Below, in pieces: positions 57,801 through 64,000 of a DNA stretch of 64,000 nt (positions are counted from its first letter, which is position 1; every line of letters starts with the position of its first letter). This stretch comes from Anadara kagoshimensis (taxonomy: Eukaryota > Mollusca > Bivalvia > Arcoida > Arcidae). The translations under genes were made by a program, and so were the position numbers. The notes beneath the pieces are model-generated. The model saw nothing but the letters and a program-made list of their open reading frames with translations. It did no database searches and was not told the DNA's origin. The DNA is taken from the NCBI GenBank assembly GCA_021292105.1, contig CM037874.1:30954800-31018799 (forward strand), written 5' to 3'.

Positions 57801-58826
57801 GAAACAAGTATTCAATTCATGTAAACCTGGGCTGTCTGTATGCTTCCAATGGTATAACTGTAGAGGGGTCCCATAAATTGAATAAAAAAACAGGGATTCA
57901 TCAAGGGCCTATTTAGGACCGAAATTCGGCCCCATGCCCAAAGGAAAAACAGTTGATTTTTTCCCAAAATTGGCTAAGAAAATTTCCAATTAGAAAATTG
58001 TGTTGTTTTTAAACGAAAACATAAGTAAATTTTGTGAAAGCCCCCCCCCCCCCCCCCCATCAGCAAAATCAAGTAAAATTTTCTAGATTATATAAAACAA
58101 CATCTGCAAAAGAAGATGAAAATACAGCTTCTACATCAAAGGCTTCCGAGGTCGTGAGTAAACCGACTTCTGTTGGATGTCGAAGTTTTCCCAAAATGAG
58201 CAAAAAGTTGATAGTTTTTCCCAATTTTTAGTTTAGGGTTTTTCCCAAAAGACCCTAATAAATCCCTGAAAAACCAACATAAATGACTTATTACTAGTTA
58301 ACAAATATTTCAGGGGGCTCTGGGCCATATGGCAGTTTATGGACCGGCAGTCAGCCCAAAAATGATATGTGGATCGAAGCGAAGCTGAGGAGAAACTCCC
58401 AGCTTATATATGATTATATGGCTTGGAGTAGTTACAATGGTTTTCAGTAGAAACTAACATTTATGTGGTATAATATTATGCAATTGTTAGACCTTATTTA
58501 TTTTAAATATAATATCCTTAAGCCAAGTAGTATTTAATTCATACAGACTAGGCTATAGGACTCCAAATGGAAAAAACTGAACTAGGGGGTGCCCCATAAA
58601 TTAAACAGTAATTATAAATAACTATTGAGAGATCTTTGATGAAATTTACTGATCCTAAACAAAACACATGTTTTATCAAAATTAAATTTATGTGGTGTAT
58701 AATTATTTTCCAGCCAGAAGATCAAGTACTTTGTCATTTTACAAATACAACTGAAGAGTCCCACAAAGTGGTCCTAGATACACTCCATCTCAATAAACAT
58801 GTCAAAGAAGAAATCAATGGGCCAAG
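41068..58826 (+). CDS. MTO1: Mitochondrial tRNA modification enzyme MTO1 (MnmG/GidA family), first seven coding exons
   Basis: MTO1 is the FAD-dependent partner of GTPBP3 and makes the taurinomethyl modification at the wobble uridine of mitochondrial tRNAs. Coding exons: 41068-41272, 42079-42174, 42760-42815, 43463-43634, 45469-45645, 56964-57076, 58714-58826. Phases agree throughout and give 310 complete codons of a family of about 700 residues; the rest lies right of the window. The first ~30 residues are Arg/Lys/Ser-rich without acidic residues, a typical mitochondrial presequence ending near [10 protein letters not shown]. The FAD-binding [12 protein letters not shown] follows, then [50 protein letters not shown] and VWIKPEDQ, all MnmG landmarks. 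Intron 6 is 11.3 kb and contains an antisense gene. The ATG was chosen because it starts the presequence 16 bases after an acceptor at 41051. No exon starting with the expected next block was found up to 64000. Confidence 0.95.
41419..41633. mobile_element. TIR element (TACTGTA family) in MTO1 intron 1
   Basis: TACTGTAAACGTATTTAATT at the left pairs with the inverse of AAATATGTTTACAGTA at the right. 215 bases, non-coding. Confidence 0.75.
42306..42638 (-). mobile_element. SINE family 1 copy with 13-base target duplication
   Basis: Minus-strand tail GAGTAATGGTGTTTAACGTC to head CAACTGAGCTACCGCAGTGG. Flanked by TGAAGATGTGGAG at 42293-42305 and 42639-42651. In MTO1 intron 2, ~120 bases upstream of exon 3. 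Confidence 0.93.
42690..42740. repeat. (CAAT)n microsatellite before MTO1 exon 3
   Basis: About 12-13 CAAT units ending 19 bases before the acceptor of the 56-base exon 3. Confidence 0.95.
42822..42867. repeat. (CT)n microsatellite after MTO1 exon 3
   Basis: About 22 CT units starting 7 bases after the exon-3 cut site (GTATGCA). Confidence 0.96.
43243..43424. mobile_element. TA-flanked TIR element (family CAGTC), copy 4
   Basis: Starts near TATAATCAAACCTGCCTTAA and ends AGATTTGACTGTA, 38 bases before MTO1 exon 4. Confidence 0.83.
43635..44430. other. MTO1: First part of MTO1 intron 4
   Basis: An exon-4 edge fragment recurs: AATGGTGTAACACTTAGTAA at 44242 resembles the exon-4 donor region at 43619 (AATGGTGTAACACTCAGTAA). 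TAGTAAACTCTAGTGATGT is also repeated at 44192 and 44274. Otherwise AT-rich. Confidence 0.55.
44431..44790 (+). mobile_element. SINE family 1 copy
   Basis: Head CTGCAGTAGCTCAGTTGGTA, tail TTCTTGACTGGGATGTTAAA with CAACTCAACTCC. ATTTCTTTC flanks both ends. Small frames on both strands here come from the SINE. Confidence 0.9.
45211..45450 (+). mobile_element. SINE family 1 copy, degraded
   Basis: GACCAAGACTTGAAAATAAT, GCCAAGCACCTTTCATTTAG and a terminal ATCAATCAATCAATCAAT run; the head is mostly lost. Ends ~20 bases before MTO1 exon 5. Confidence 0.68.
46469..47890 (+). mobile_element. AGCTCACCTG element, copy 2, with seven-unit tandem core (Helentron/HINE-like)
   Basis: Starts AGCTCACCTGAGCTGAAAGC after a T-run and ends CACAGGTGAGC, then the perfect palindrome GGCCCATGGGCC and TCTTGT before another T-run. 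A CGTCGTGCGTCGTGCG simple run follows the 5' end. The core has seven units of ~145 bases (anchor ATGAATGAAG at 46971, 47116, 47260, 47405, 47549, 47694, ~47830). Subterminal inverted repeats, 3' hairpin, tandem core and T/T flanks are the hallmarks of non-autonomous Helentrons (HINE/DINE-1 type). No transposase frame. Length 1422. Confidence 0.82.
48145..48355 (+). mobile_element. SINE family 2 copy
   Basis: CTCACTGCCTAGGATTGAAT, GAGAATGTTTGTTACCG, ACTCCAGTTTTTTCCAACAT and the tail AATCTTGACTTTGGC with CATTACTCCACTCC. Confidence 0.68.
48600..48712 (-). mobile_element. tRNA(Ser)-like SINE head (third family, tentative)
   Basis: On the minus strand: A-box-like TGGCTGAGTGGTACTG and B-box-like GTGAGTTCAAATCTCAC, with spacing of a long-variable-arm tRNA. 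No clean acceptor stem, so probably a SINE head. A weaker similar segment lies near 33740-33825. Confidence 0.45.
49029..49215. repeat. Dispersed copy of the GLE1-MTO1 spacer repeat
   Basis: GACCTTCCACTAGGGAAGTG, GGTGCTCTGGAAGGGTGAG and TTAGCTAGCTATACC match 38626-38905 with many substitutions. Confidence 0.75.
49239..49420. repeat. Tandem duplication of ~90 bases
   Basis: GCAATCCTGGATTCAAAACT to AACAATATTAATATTTTGG is present twice back to back, apparently without change, so the event is recent. Confidence 0.92.
49895..50055. mobile_element. Short dispersed element (family GGAAACCTAG), degraded
   Basis: TTTCCATTCCTTATAGAAGC, TTCAAAAAGTAACATATTTT and TTTTCACAGATTTTAAAAG match 52757-52936. 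Confidence 0.65.
50256..50467. mobile_element. TIR element (TACTGTA family)
   Basis: TACTGTACATGTACTAATTT pairs with the inverse of AATTTAAGTACACATACAGTA. Inner GCGCTAAAA motifs. Lies just beyond the 3' end of the nested TRIM gene. Confidence 0.72.
50740..52488 (-). CDS. Intronless RING-less TRIM-type protein: two B-boxes, coiled coil, NHL-like propeller
   Basis: One uninterrupted 582-residue frame, antisense within MTO1 intron 6. Residues 14-50 form a first B-box-like zinc site (C14, C17, C26, C29, C34, C37, H41, H50). Residues 75-107 form a clear B-box 2 (C75, H78, C87, C90, C95, C98, H104, H107). Residues ~110-240 are charged and heptad-rich, as in a coiled coil. A basic Pro/Lys linker lies near 280-295. 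Residues ~305-565 have repeated strand patterns (for example [15 protein letters not shown] and [16 protein letters not shown]) like an NHL/six-blade propeller. There is no RING, so it should not be a classic E3 ligase by itself. Such TRIM2/3/71- or TRIM45/56-like proteins are strongly expanded in bivalves (family knowledge). The lack of introns suggests retroposition, an inference. The frame starts [14 protein letters not shown]; a CAG-like acceptor 13-14 bases upstream of the ATG may mark a 5' UTR intron. Exact function unknown. Confidence 0.88.
   Translation of the reverse strand: MASAQIAIIPNTKCELCEENEITFKCFNCKQYLCINCKIVHLRSRASQDHRITTVQGADQQDCPSQGDQADSKTCNIHLEENANLFCENCDLQLCNECIVSQTHREHTISKSSDLINKKRAELATILEEFKLKLSQSQDQMKSINSQRKEFSDKTTERMTEVESRRTELGVTLDQVTENVKSKLKKLAEWNEEKMKNREKQLKDDISELNEFISKCALQEIRTDSGRELNIFIKEVKQNLQNFNPGESPLKLLTIPTFVPHDSSVEEVKKLFGDLNVEKPPKIKKPPSLKSAKPGSVLTKAKIDVRMISTFKMEKPSKIALINDTTAWVILSGQRGITKVTTEGFTVQTVPADFNIFDVAVNEAGKVFVTMTTGGVVCELTAGGNFTNIYRDQEYSARGITVTDDKEIVVGLCKSDPKQGKLIQLTPTGQYISSTTYDKDGKTPLFENPNSISSNRNGDLIISDSGKRVTVLTNDKKLKFTYNGHYGKLRTPFNPSYTATDAYSQIIISDFSNSAIHLLDVDGNLVKYLLTSENGIQRPTGLAVDSSCRLLVCCEFTNEIKIIQYLKNMILFKSKKSKLGDK
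52757..52936. mobile_element. Short dispersed element (family GGAAACCTAG), best copy
   Basis: Starts near ATGTTTCCATTCCTGGTAGC and ends ATGGAAACCTAG, giving a short inverted GTTTCCAT/ATGGAAAC terminus. About 180 bases; other copies at 1180, 10200 and 49895. Confidence 0.72.
53268..53599 (+). mobile_element. SINE family 1 copy with 14-base target duplication
   Basis: Head GCCAAAGCTCAGTTGGTAGA, B-box-like GGGGGTTCGAACACC, tail near AGTGAAATTGTTGATTAGGA. Flanked by TCTATCAGTGACCA (53254-53267) and TCTATCAGAGACCA (53600-53613). Confidence 0.9.
53614..54934. other. MTO1 intron 6 segment without recognised element
   Basis: AT-rich with loose repetition of GAACTTGAATCACATTCA/GACCTTGACCTATATTCA-like lines around 54430-54760, possibly an old tandem repeat. 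Confidence 0.4.
54935..56283 (-). mobile_element. SINE family 1 copy split by the AGCTCACCTG element
   Basis: Left remnant 54935-54958 (GACACAGGACCTCGTTTATT) and right part 56121-56283 (TTAAGTTTCCATCTGAAAGA to CAATTGAGTTACTGCATTAG). Joining them recreates the sequence found uninterrupted in the copies at 30825 and 42306. Confidence 0.88.
54959..56120 (+). mobile_element. AGCTCACCTG element, copy 3 (Helentron/HINE-like), inside a SINE
   Basis: Starts AGCTCACCTGACCAAAAGGT and ends with CAGGTGAGC, the hairpin GGCCCATGGGCC and TCTTGTA. Three to four core units of ~145 bases (anchor GAAAAAGGTCATGG near 55590, 55733, 55878, 56023) are the same monomer family as in copy 2. A GTGTGTATGTGCGTGC simple run follows the 5' end. 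The host SINE loses no bases and shows no duplication if the insertion fell between two Ts. Length 1162. Confidence 0.86.
56284..56963. other. MTO1: End of MTO1 intron 6
   Basis: No recognised element. Short frames on both strands (56482-56897) lack recognisable features. Confidence 0.45.
57077..58713. other. MTO1: MTO1 intron 7 (before exon 7)
   Basis: Degenerate repeats of a TAGACCTTAGACATTTTA/ATCCTTAGGCCAA block at roughly 57650, 57770 and 58485, resembling the internal part of the AGCTCACCTG element. An 18-base C run lies at 58041-58058. Confidence 0.5.
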
Positions 58827-59215
58827 GTAGGCAACTCTTATTTTTTATCTTCCTCTGTTCCTGGGCCAAGGTAGTTAACTCTTATTTTTTATCTTCCTCT
58901 GTTCCTGGGCCAAGGCAGGTAACTCTCATTCTTTATCTTACTCTGTTCCTGGGCCAAGGTGGGTAACTCTTATTTTTTATCTTCCTCTGTTCCTGGGCCA
59001 AGTTTCCATACACTCCATCTCAATAAACATGTCAAAGAAGAAATCAATGGGCCAAGGTAGGTAACTCTCATTCTTTATCTTACTCTGTTCCTGGGCCAAG
59101 TTTCCATACACTCCATTTCAATGAACATGTCAAAGAAGAAATCAATGGGCCAAGGTAGGTAACTCTTATTTTTTATCTTTCTCTGTTCCTGGGCCAAGGT
59201 AGGTAACTCTTATTC
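58786..59215. repeat. MTO1: Tandem repeat carrying copies of the MTO1 exon-7 end and donor
   Basis: The exon-7 end (CAAAGAAGAAATCAATGGGC with CAAG|GTAGG) is repeated at about 59031-59060 and 59125-59162, each followed by the intron block TCTTATTTTTTATCTTCCTC or a variant. The CTGTTCCTGGGCCAAG unit (~55 bases) recurs at least six times. Confidence 0.92.
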
Positions 59216-60800
59216 CATATTTTCCCCTGTGGTAAAATAGATAATTAACACAGTAGTGCTCGGGCTGTTCAAATGTTCTTCCATTTTCCAGGGAACAATG
59301 TTTTTGCATTTGGCTCATCTTAATCATCCAGATGCTTTATCAGTTATCTCCCTTTGATTTGGACATAGACACTGATTGGATTACAGATGCCAAAAAATAA
59401 CTCATATTGGTAATCTGCTCAGAAATGTTTCATAAATCTGTTTGTTTTCTTACCTGAGGAAAACAAAAATAAAATCTGCAAAATAGTGCCAGCTATATTG
59501 ACTTCAGTTTAATAGACAGGTGAACGGAGAAAACAATGTCCCAAGATAGATAACTCTTAGTTCTATTTGTTAACATCCTTAGCACACATGTACTTATGGC
59601 CATTAATACATTACAGCTTCATCTAATGAAAAATACACCCAATCGTGCAATGTAAAATATGGTATTGCGAGTGGTGTTTCCAAAATAAATCCATCAACAC
59701 CTGAACAAATTAGGACTGTTATGACTTTCATTAAACAGTCATTACAACTGAGGAGGGATGACTTTATGTAGTCATAATATGATATGAACCACTAATTATT
59801 TTATTGTCATGATTGTGCTGTTTTTTTCGAATTATATATGTTTTGTAATGTTATGACCATAAGAGGTCTCATGTTTGCATTTATAAGTTTATTAAAATCA
59901 GAAGGCATTATCAGTAGTGTATATATGTATTACAAATTTCCACTTTAATTGTATTTCATGGTCTGTTACCCAGAATCCCTTTCCACTCTATAAAAAATGG
60001 TATCAAAATGATATTAACAACAAATACAGGATGATAAGTGGATGTCTTACATCCCAAATTGAGATTATCAAGGTCAAGGACACAGGACCAGAAAAAATTG
60101 GAACAAATGCACTTTTTCACCATTTCCGGTCTATAACTTTTGCTTAAATAGAGGTTTCAAAGTGATATTAACAAAAGATATACAGTATGGAAAGAACGCA
60201 TCCTGTTCCCAATTGAGGTTATCAAGGTCAAGGTCACAGGACCATAACAAATTTGAAAAAAATGCACTTTTTCACCATTTCCGGTCTATTACTTTTGTAT
60301 AAATAGAGGTTTCAAAGCAGGGCCCCACAAATCGGCTAAAAATCATCGAATTAGCAAATAAAACGCCGAATTGCAAATCGGTATACAGGGTTTTTTTTTC
60401 TCTCTAAACATACTAAATTTTGTCTCTCAATTAAGATAAGTTCACGATCGAGTAATCACACAAGACTTTAAGATGAAGCCACATGTCTTAATATTGTCCC
60501 ACAGGTGTGGAAATCGGTGTGATAAGTAATCATTGACTTTGTATAATCAACACAAGAGTTAATCCTCTAATCACTTAATTACCGAGACCAAGTGTGTTCA
60601 ACAGACTGTGTAAACAAAATCCCGTACGAGGCCTGTTCTTATTCCTTGTTTCATGTTTAATGGAGATGATTCAAACAGCAAGGTGAACCAATAGAGCTGA
60701 AAAGAATACCAAATTAAGCATTTGAATATTAGTTGGCTGTTATTTGAATCCTATCTGTACGTGAAATGCAACCTCAGAATCATATTTAGAAACTAAATAT
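59216..60800. other. MTO1 intron sequence past the exon-7 repeat
   Basis: A ~160-base unit is repeated near 60060-60310 (TCAAGGTCAAGGACACAGGA and TCAAGGTCAAGGTCACAGGA, each followed by CACTTTTTCACCATTTCCGG). No MTO1 exon was found. Confidence 0.6.
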
Positions 60801-60804
60801 ATTC

Positions 60805-62575
60805 TATTTTTGTATGGCTAGATATCTATAAAAGTGCTGATATGACAGAAAGCAGCATGTCATACAATAAACCAAATTCTATATGTGAAATGATTACTGT
60901 AGGGTCGTATATAGGGAAATGAATTACCACATATTTTCTACATATTTCTACAACATGCACAGAAAACATGTGCATACAACCATACATCCCAATTCTGTAT
61001 GTGAAATGCAACTTAAGAGTAATATTTAGACCAAATCAATTACATTTTCATTCTGGAAATTTAAGTGTCACATATTGCTAGATATCTGTAAAATTGCCGA
61101 TGTGACAGACAACAACATGCATATAATTTGTAACAAAACCATCCAACATCTGTACGTGAAACACAACCTCAGAATCATATTTAGAAACCAAATGCACACT
61201 ATTTTTGTATGGCTAGATATCTATGAAATTGATGATATGACAGAAAGCACCATGTCATACAATGAACCAAATTCTGTAAGTGAAATGATGACTGTAGGGC
61301 CATATTTAAGGAAATGAATTACCATATATTTTCTACATATTTCTACATGTGTAGAAAACAACATGTGCATACAAACATACAACCTAATTTTGTATGCAAA
61401 ATGCAACTTAAGAGCAATATTTTGACCAAGTCAATTACACTGGAAATTTTGTCACACTAAGATTGCTGATGTGACAGAAAGCAACACACACTTATATGTA
61501 ACATTAACAACAATCCAAATTCTGTATGTGAAATGCAACCTTAGAATCATATTTAGAAACCAAATACATTCTGTTTTTGTATGGCTAGATATCTATAAAA
61601 GTGCTGATATGACAGAAAGCACCATGTACATACAATCATCCAAATTCTATAAGTGAAATGACGACTAGGGTTGTATTTAGGGAAATGAATGCCACATATT
61701 TTCTACATATTTCTACAACATGTGCATACAACCATACAAGCCAATTTTGTATGCAACATGCAACTTCAGAGTAATATTTAGAGCAACTCAATTACATTTT
61801 CATTCTGGAAATTTTGTCACATATAGCTGGATATCTGTAAAACTGCTAATGTGACAGAAAGCAATACACACATATATGTAACATTAACAACAACCCAAAT
61901 TTTGTATGTTAAATGCAACCCCAGAATCATATTTAGAAACAAAACTATTTTTGTATGGCTAGATATCTATGGAATTGTTGACATACAACTCTCCAAATCC
62001 TATATGTGAAATGCAATCTCAGAATCATATTTAAATATATATTTTTGTATGGCTAGATCTATAAAAGTGCTGATATGACAGAAAGCACCATGTCATACAA
62101 TCAACCAAATTCTGTAAGTGAAATGATGTCTGTATAGTCATATTTAGGGAAATAAATTACCACATATTTTCCACATATTTCTACAACATGTGCATACAAC
62201 CATACAACCCAATTTTGTATGCAAAATGCAACTGCAGAGTAAAAATTAGACCAAATCAATTACATTTTCATTCTGGAAATTTTGTCACATATAGCTGGAT
62301 ATCTGTAAACCTGCTGATGTGACAGAAAGCAATACACACATATATGTAACAAAACTATCCAAATTCTGTATGTGAAATGCAACCTTAGAATCATATTTAA
62401 TTACAAACAAATGCATTCTATTTTTGTATGACTAGATATCTATAAAATTGCTGATATGACAGAAAGCAGCATCTACATACAATCAACCAACTTCTGTAAG
62501 TGAAATGATGACTAGGGTCGTATTTAGGGAAATGAATTACCACATATTTTCTACATATTTCTTCAACATGTGCAG
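60805..62575. repeat. Higher-order tandem array, ~375-395-base unit made of three related sub-units
   Basis: TGTATGGCTAGATATCTATA anchors at 60811, 61206, 61578, 61952, 62046 and 62425 (the last with GTATGACTAG). Each full unit has three sub-units with ATTCTGTATGTGAAATGCAA, ATTCTGTAAGTGAAATGATG and ATTTTGTATGCAAAATGCAA starts. The 94-base step marks a deleted unit. Small frames on both strands come from the array. Confidence 0.92.
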
Positions 62576-62619
62576 AAGTCATTATAAAATTGTTGTTAGG
62601 TATCTTTTAATAGTATCAA

Positions 62620-63460
62620 AGTTAATGTTTTGGCATCAGTAGATTGAGGAGGTGGTGTATGTATTTTTTACGCTGAAGGTATTTGTATGAATTGATTGAT
62701 TAAGAACAGGTCTTTTTGGTGGTGTTTAATAACTGAACACAAAATGCTGTATTAGTAAGAAGAAGCTGGCTTTACAACACATAAATACTTTCATAATTAA
62801 TTTTTATTACCAAAACATTAGAATCTTAATACTCCTGAGAGAGTTTATTAGGAAGCGTTTTGAAGTACCTTAGGGACCATTTCAAAATCCATGGTTTGTA
62901 CACGATATGATTAACAGTACAGAAGTTTTGTTGTGTTAGAAATTTTTTGTAGCAATACCTTTGAAATACCCCCATGAACCATTTCAAAATTCATGTTTGT
63001 AAACAATGTGACTGAATTCTGATTTTTAAGCAGTATGAAAGTTATTATTTTTTGATAAAAGTTTTTTGTAGAAATACCTTTGAAATACGCCCATGAACCA
63101 TTTCAAAATTCATGTTTGTAAACAATGTGACTGAATTCTGATTTTTAAGCAGTACCAAAGTTATTATTTTTTGATAAAAGTTTTTTGTAGAAATACCTTT
63201 GAAATATCCCATGAACCATTTCAAAATTCATGTTTGTATACAATATGACTGGATTTTGATTTGTAAGCCATATCAAAGTTAATTTTGTTTGGTTAAAACT
63301 TTTTTGTTGTAATACCATTGCTTTATTTTAGAGACCATTACAAAGTTAATGTTTATACTCATTGTATGTTGTGTCATAAACAGCATAAATTATATGGAGA
63401 AAAAAGTTTGTTATTTTAAAGAAGCTTTTGTTACAAACTCAAGTACCTGAGGGACCATTT
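62620..63460. repeat. Second tandem array, ~120-base unit
   Basis: GAACCATTTCAAAATTCATG recurs near 62975, 63095 and 63213, with more diverged units near 62875, 63338 and 63453. The central two are nearly identical. Confidence 0.9.
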
Positions 63461-63494
63461 CAAAATTCTCATTTTTCTAAAAGAAAATGACCAA

Positions 63495-63605
63495 GCAGTC
63501 AAACTTGTCTATAAAAGACACCCAAGGGAACCAGTGAAATGGTCTCTATGGGCATGTGGCCCCTATATAGAAGTTCAGATAACAGGATAAAATTTGACTG
63601 GCCAA
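63495..63605. mobile_element. TA-type TIR element (family CAGTC), degraded copy 5
   Basis: CAGTCAAACTTGTCTATAAA, GACACCCAAGGGAACCAGTG and GTGGCCCCTATATAGA match copy 2 in the same orientation; the right end is shortened. Confidence 0.7.
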
Positions 63606-63632
63606 TTTAGATTTTTTCACTTTCACTTACAT

Positions 63633-63818
63633 TGAGGTGGTCGGTCCAGGGATGATGGAGGAAACTTAAGTCCCCAGAGAAAACCACCAACCTTAGGTAA
63701 TTCAACTGACAAACTTTCCCGCACTACGAAACTCCCCGAGTGGGATTCAAACCTAGGCGGTGACAGGTGCTTTGATCTGTAAGCATGCATTTTAGACCAC
63801 TTGGCCACTGAGTTATTA
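63633..63818 (-). mobile_element. SINE family 2 copy
   Basis: Minus-strand head CAGTGGCCAAGTGGTCTAAA and B-box-like AGGTTTGAATCCC; body AGTTTGTCAGTTGAATTACC, GTGGTTTTCTCTGGGGACTT. The clearest tRNA(Leu/Ser)-like head of the family. Confidence 0.8.
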
Positions 63819-63921
63819 TTATGAATTATATAAGGAATAAAGGAAACCAACAACTATTCATGTGTTGAGGTCAATTTATTTAGTCATATTTAGTGAATTT
63901 TGAATAACACTTTGGTGAAAT

Positions 63922-64000
63922 ACAATCGAACCCGGTTAATCGCATAGGCTCCGTGATTCAAAATTCTATGCGATTAACCGATATATGCGATTAACCGATA
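63922..64000. mobile_element. Start of another TA-type TIR element, cut by window end
   Basis: TACAATCGAACCCGGTTAAT resembles a CAGTC-type terminus; ATGCGATTAACCGATA is then repeated in tandem up to the last base. Confidence 0.5.

Noticed and set aside
58034-58231. 65-residue frame beginning with a proline run
   Set aside because: The prolines come from the 18-base C tract; no further support.

Overview
The window is AT-rich eukaryotic DNA with intron-containing genes, no operons and dense short interspersed repeats. The three split genes are conserved across animals. The repeat content (tRNA-derived SINEs with a shared 3' tail, short TIR elements, and rolling-circle-like elements carrying tandem cores) resembles what is described from molluscs, especially bivalves. 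The bivalve assignment is an inference from repeat style and protein similarity; I could not run a search.

Layout. (1) 740-16433, plus strand: the 3' part of a phosphatidylinositol 4-kinase alpha gene (PI4KA). Thirteen exons cover the last ~597 residues including the whole kinase domain. A second, diverged copy of the terminal coding exon lies 1.5 kb further on, so the gene has two candidate last exons. (2) 16434-24041: a gene-free stretch between convergent genes, filled with SINEs, TIR elements and a hairpin-ended element interrupted by another repeat. (3) 24042-38424, minus strand: a complete GLE1 gene (mRNA-export and translation factor), 12 coding exons that join in phase to 694 residues. 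(4) 38425-41067: the shared 5' region of a divergent gene pair. (5) 41068-58826, plus strand: the first seven coding exons of MTO1 (mitochondrial tRNA wobble-uridine modification), which runs off the right edge. Its 11.3-kb sixth intron holds an intronless antisense gene for a RING-less, two-B-box TRIM-type protein with a C-terminal propeller (50740-52488), and two copies of a tandem-core, hairpin-ended mobile element. (6) 58827-64000: MTO1 intron sequence made mostly of tandem arrays.

The genes share no single pathway: PI4KA makes PI4P at the plasma membrane, GLE1 activates the DEAD-box ATPase of mRNA export at the nuclear pore, and MTO1 acts in mitochondria. GLE1 and MTO1 are head to head and may share regulatory DNA. 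The most notable observations are the duplicated PI4KA terminal exon, a tandem-core element inserted between two Ts inside a SINE (with the pre-insertion site recoverable from other SINE copies), a three-deep nest of transposons, and tandem copying of exon ends at two of the genes. I found no CRISPR array, prokaryotic-type system, rRNA or convincing free-standing tRNA gene.
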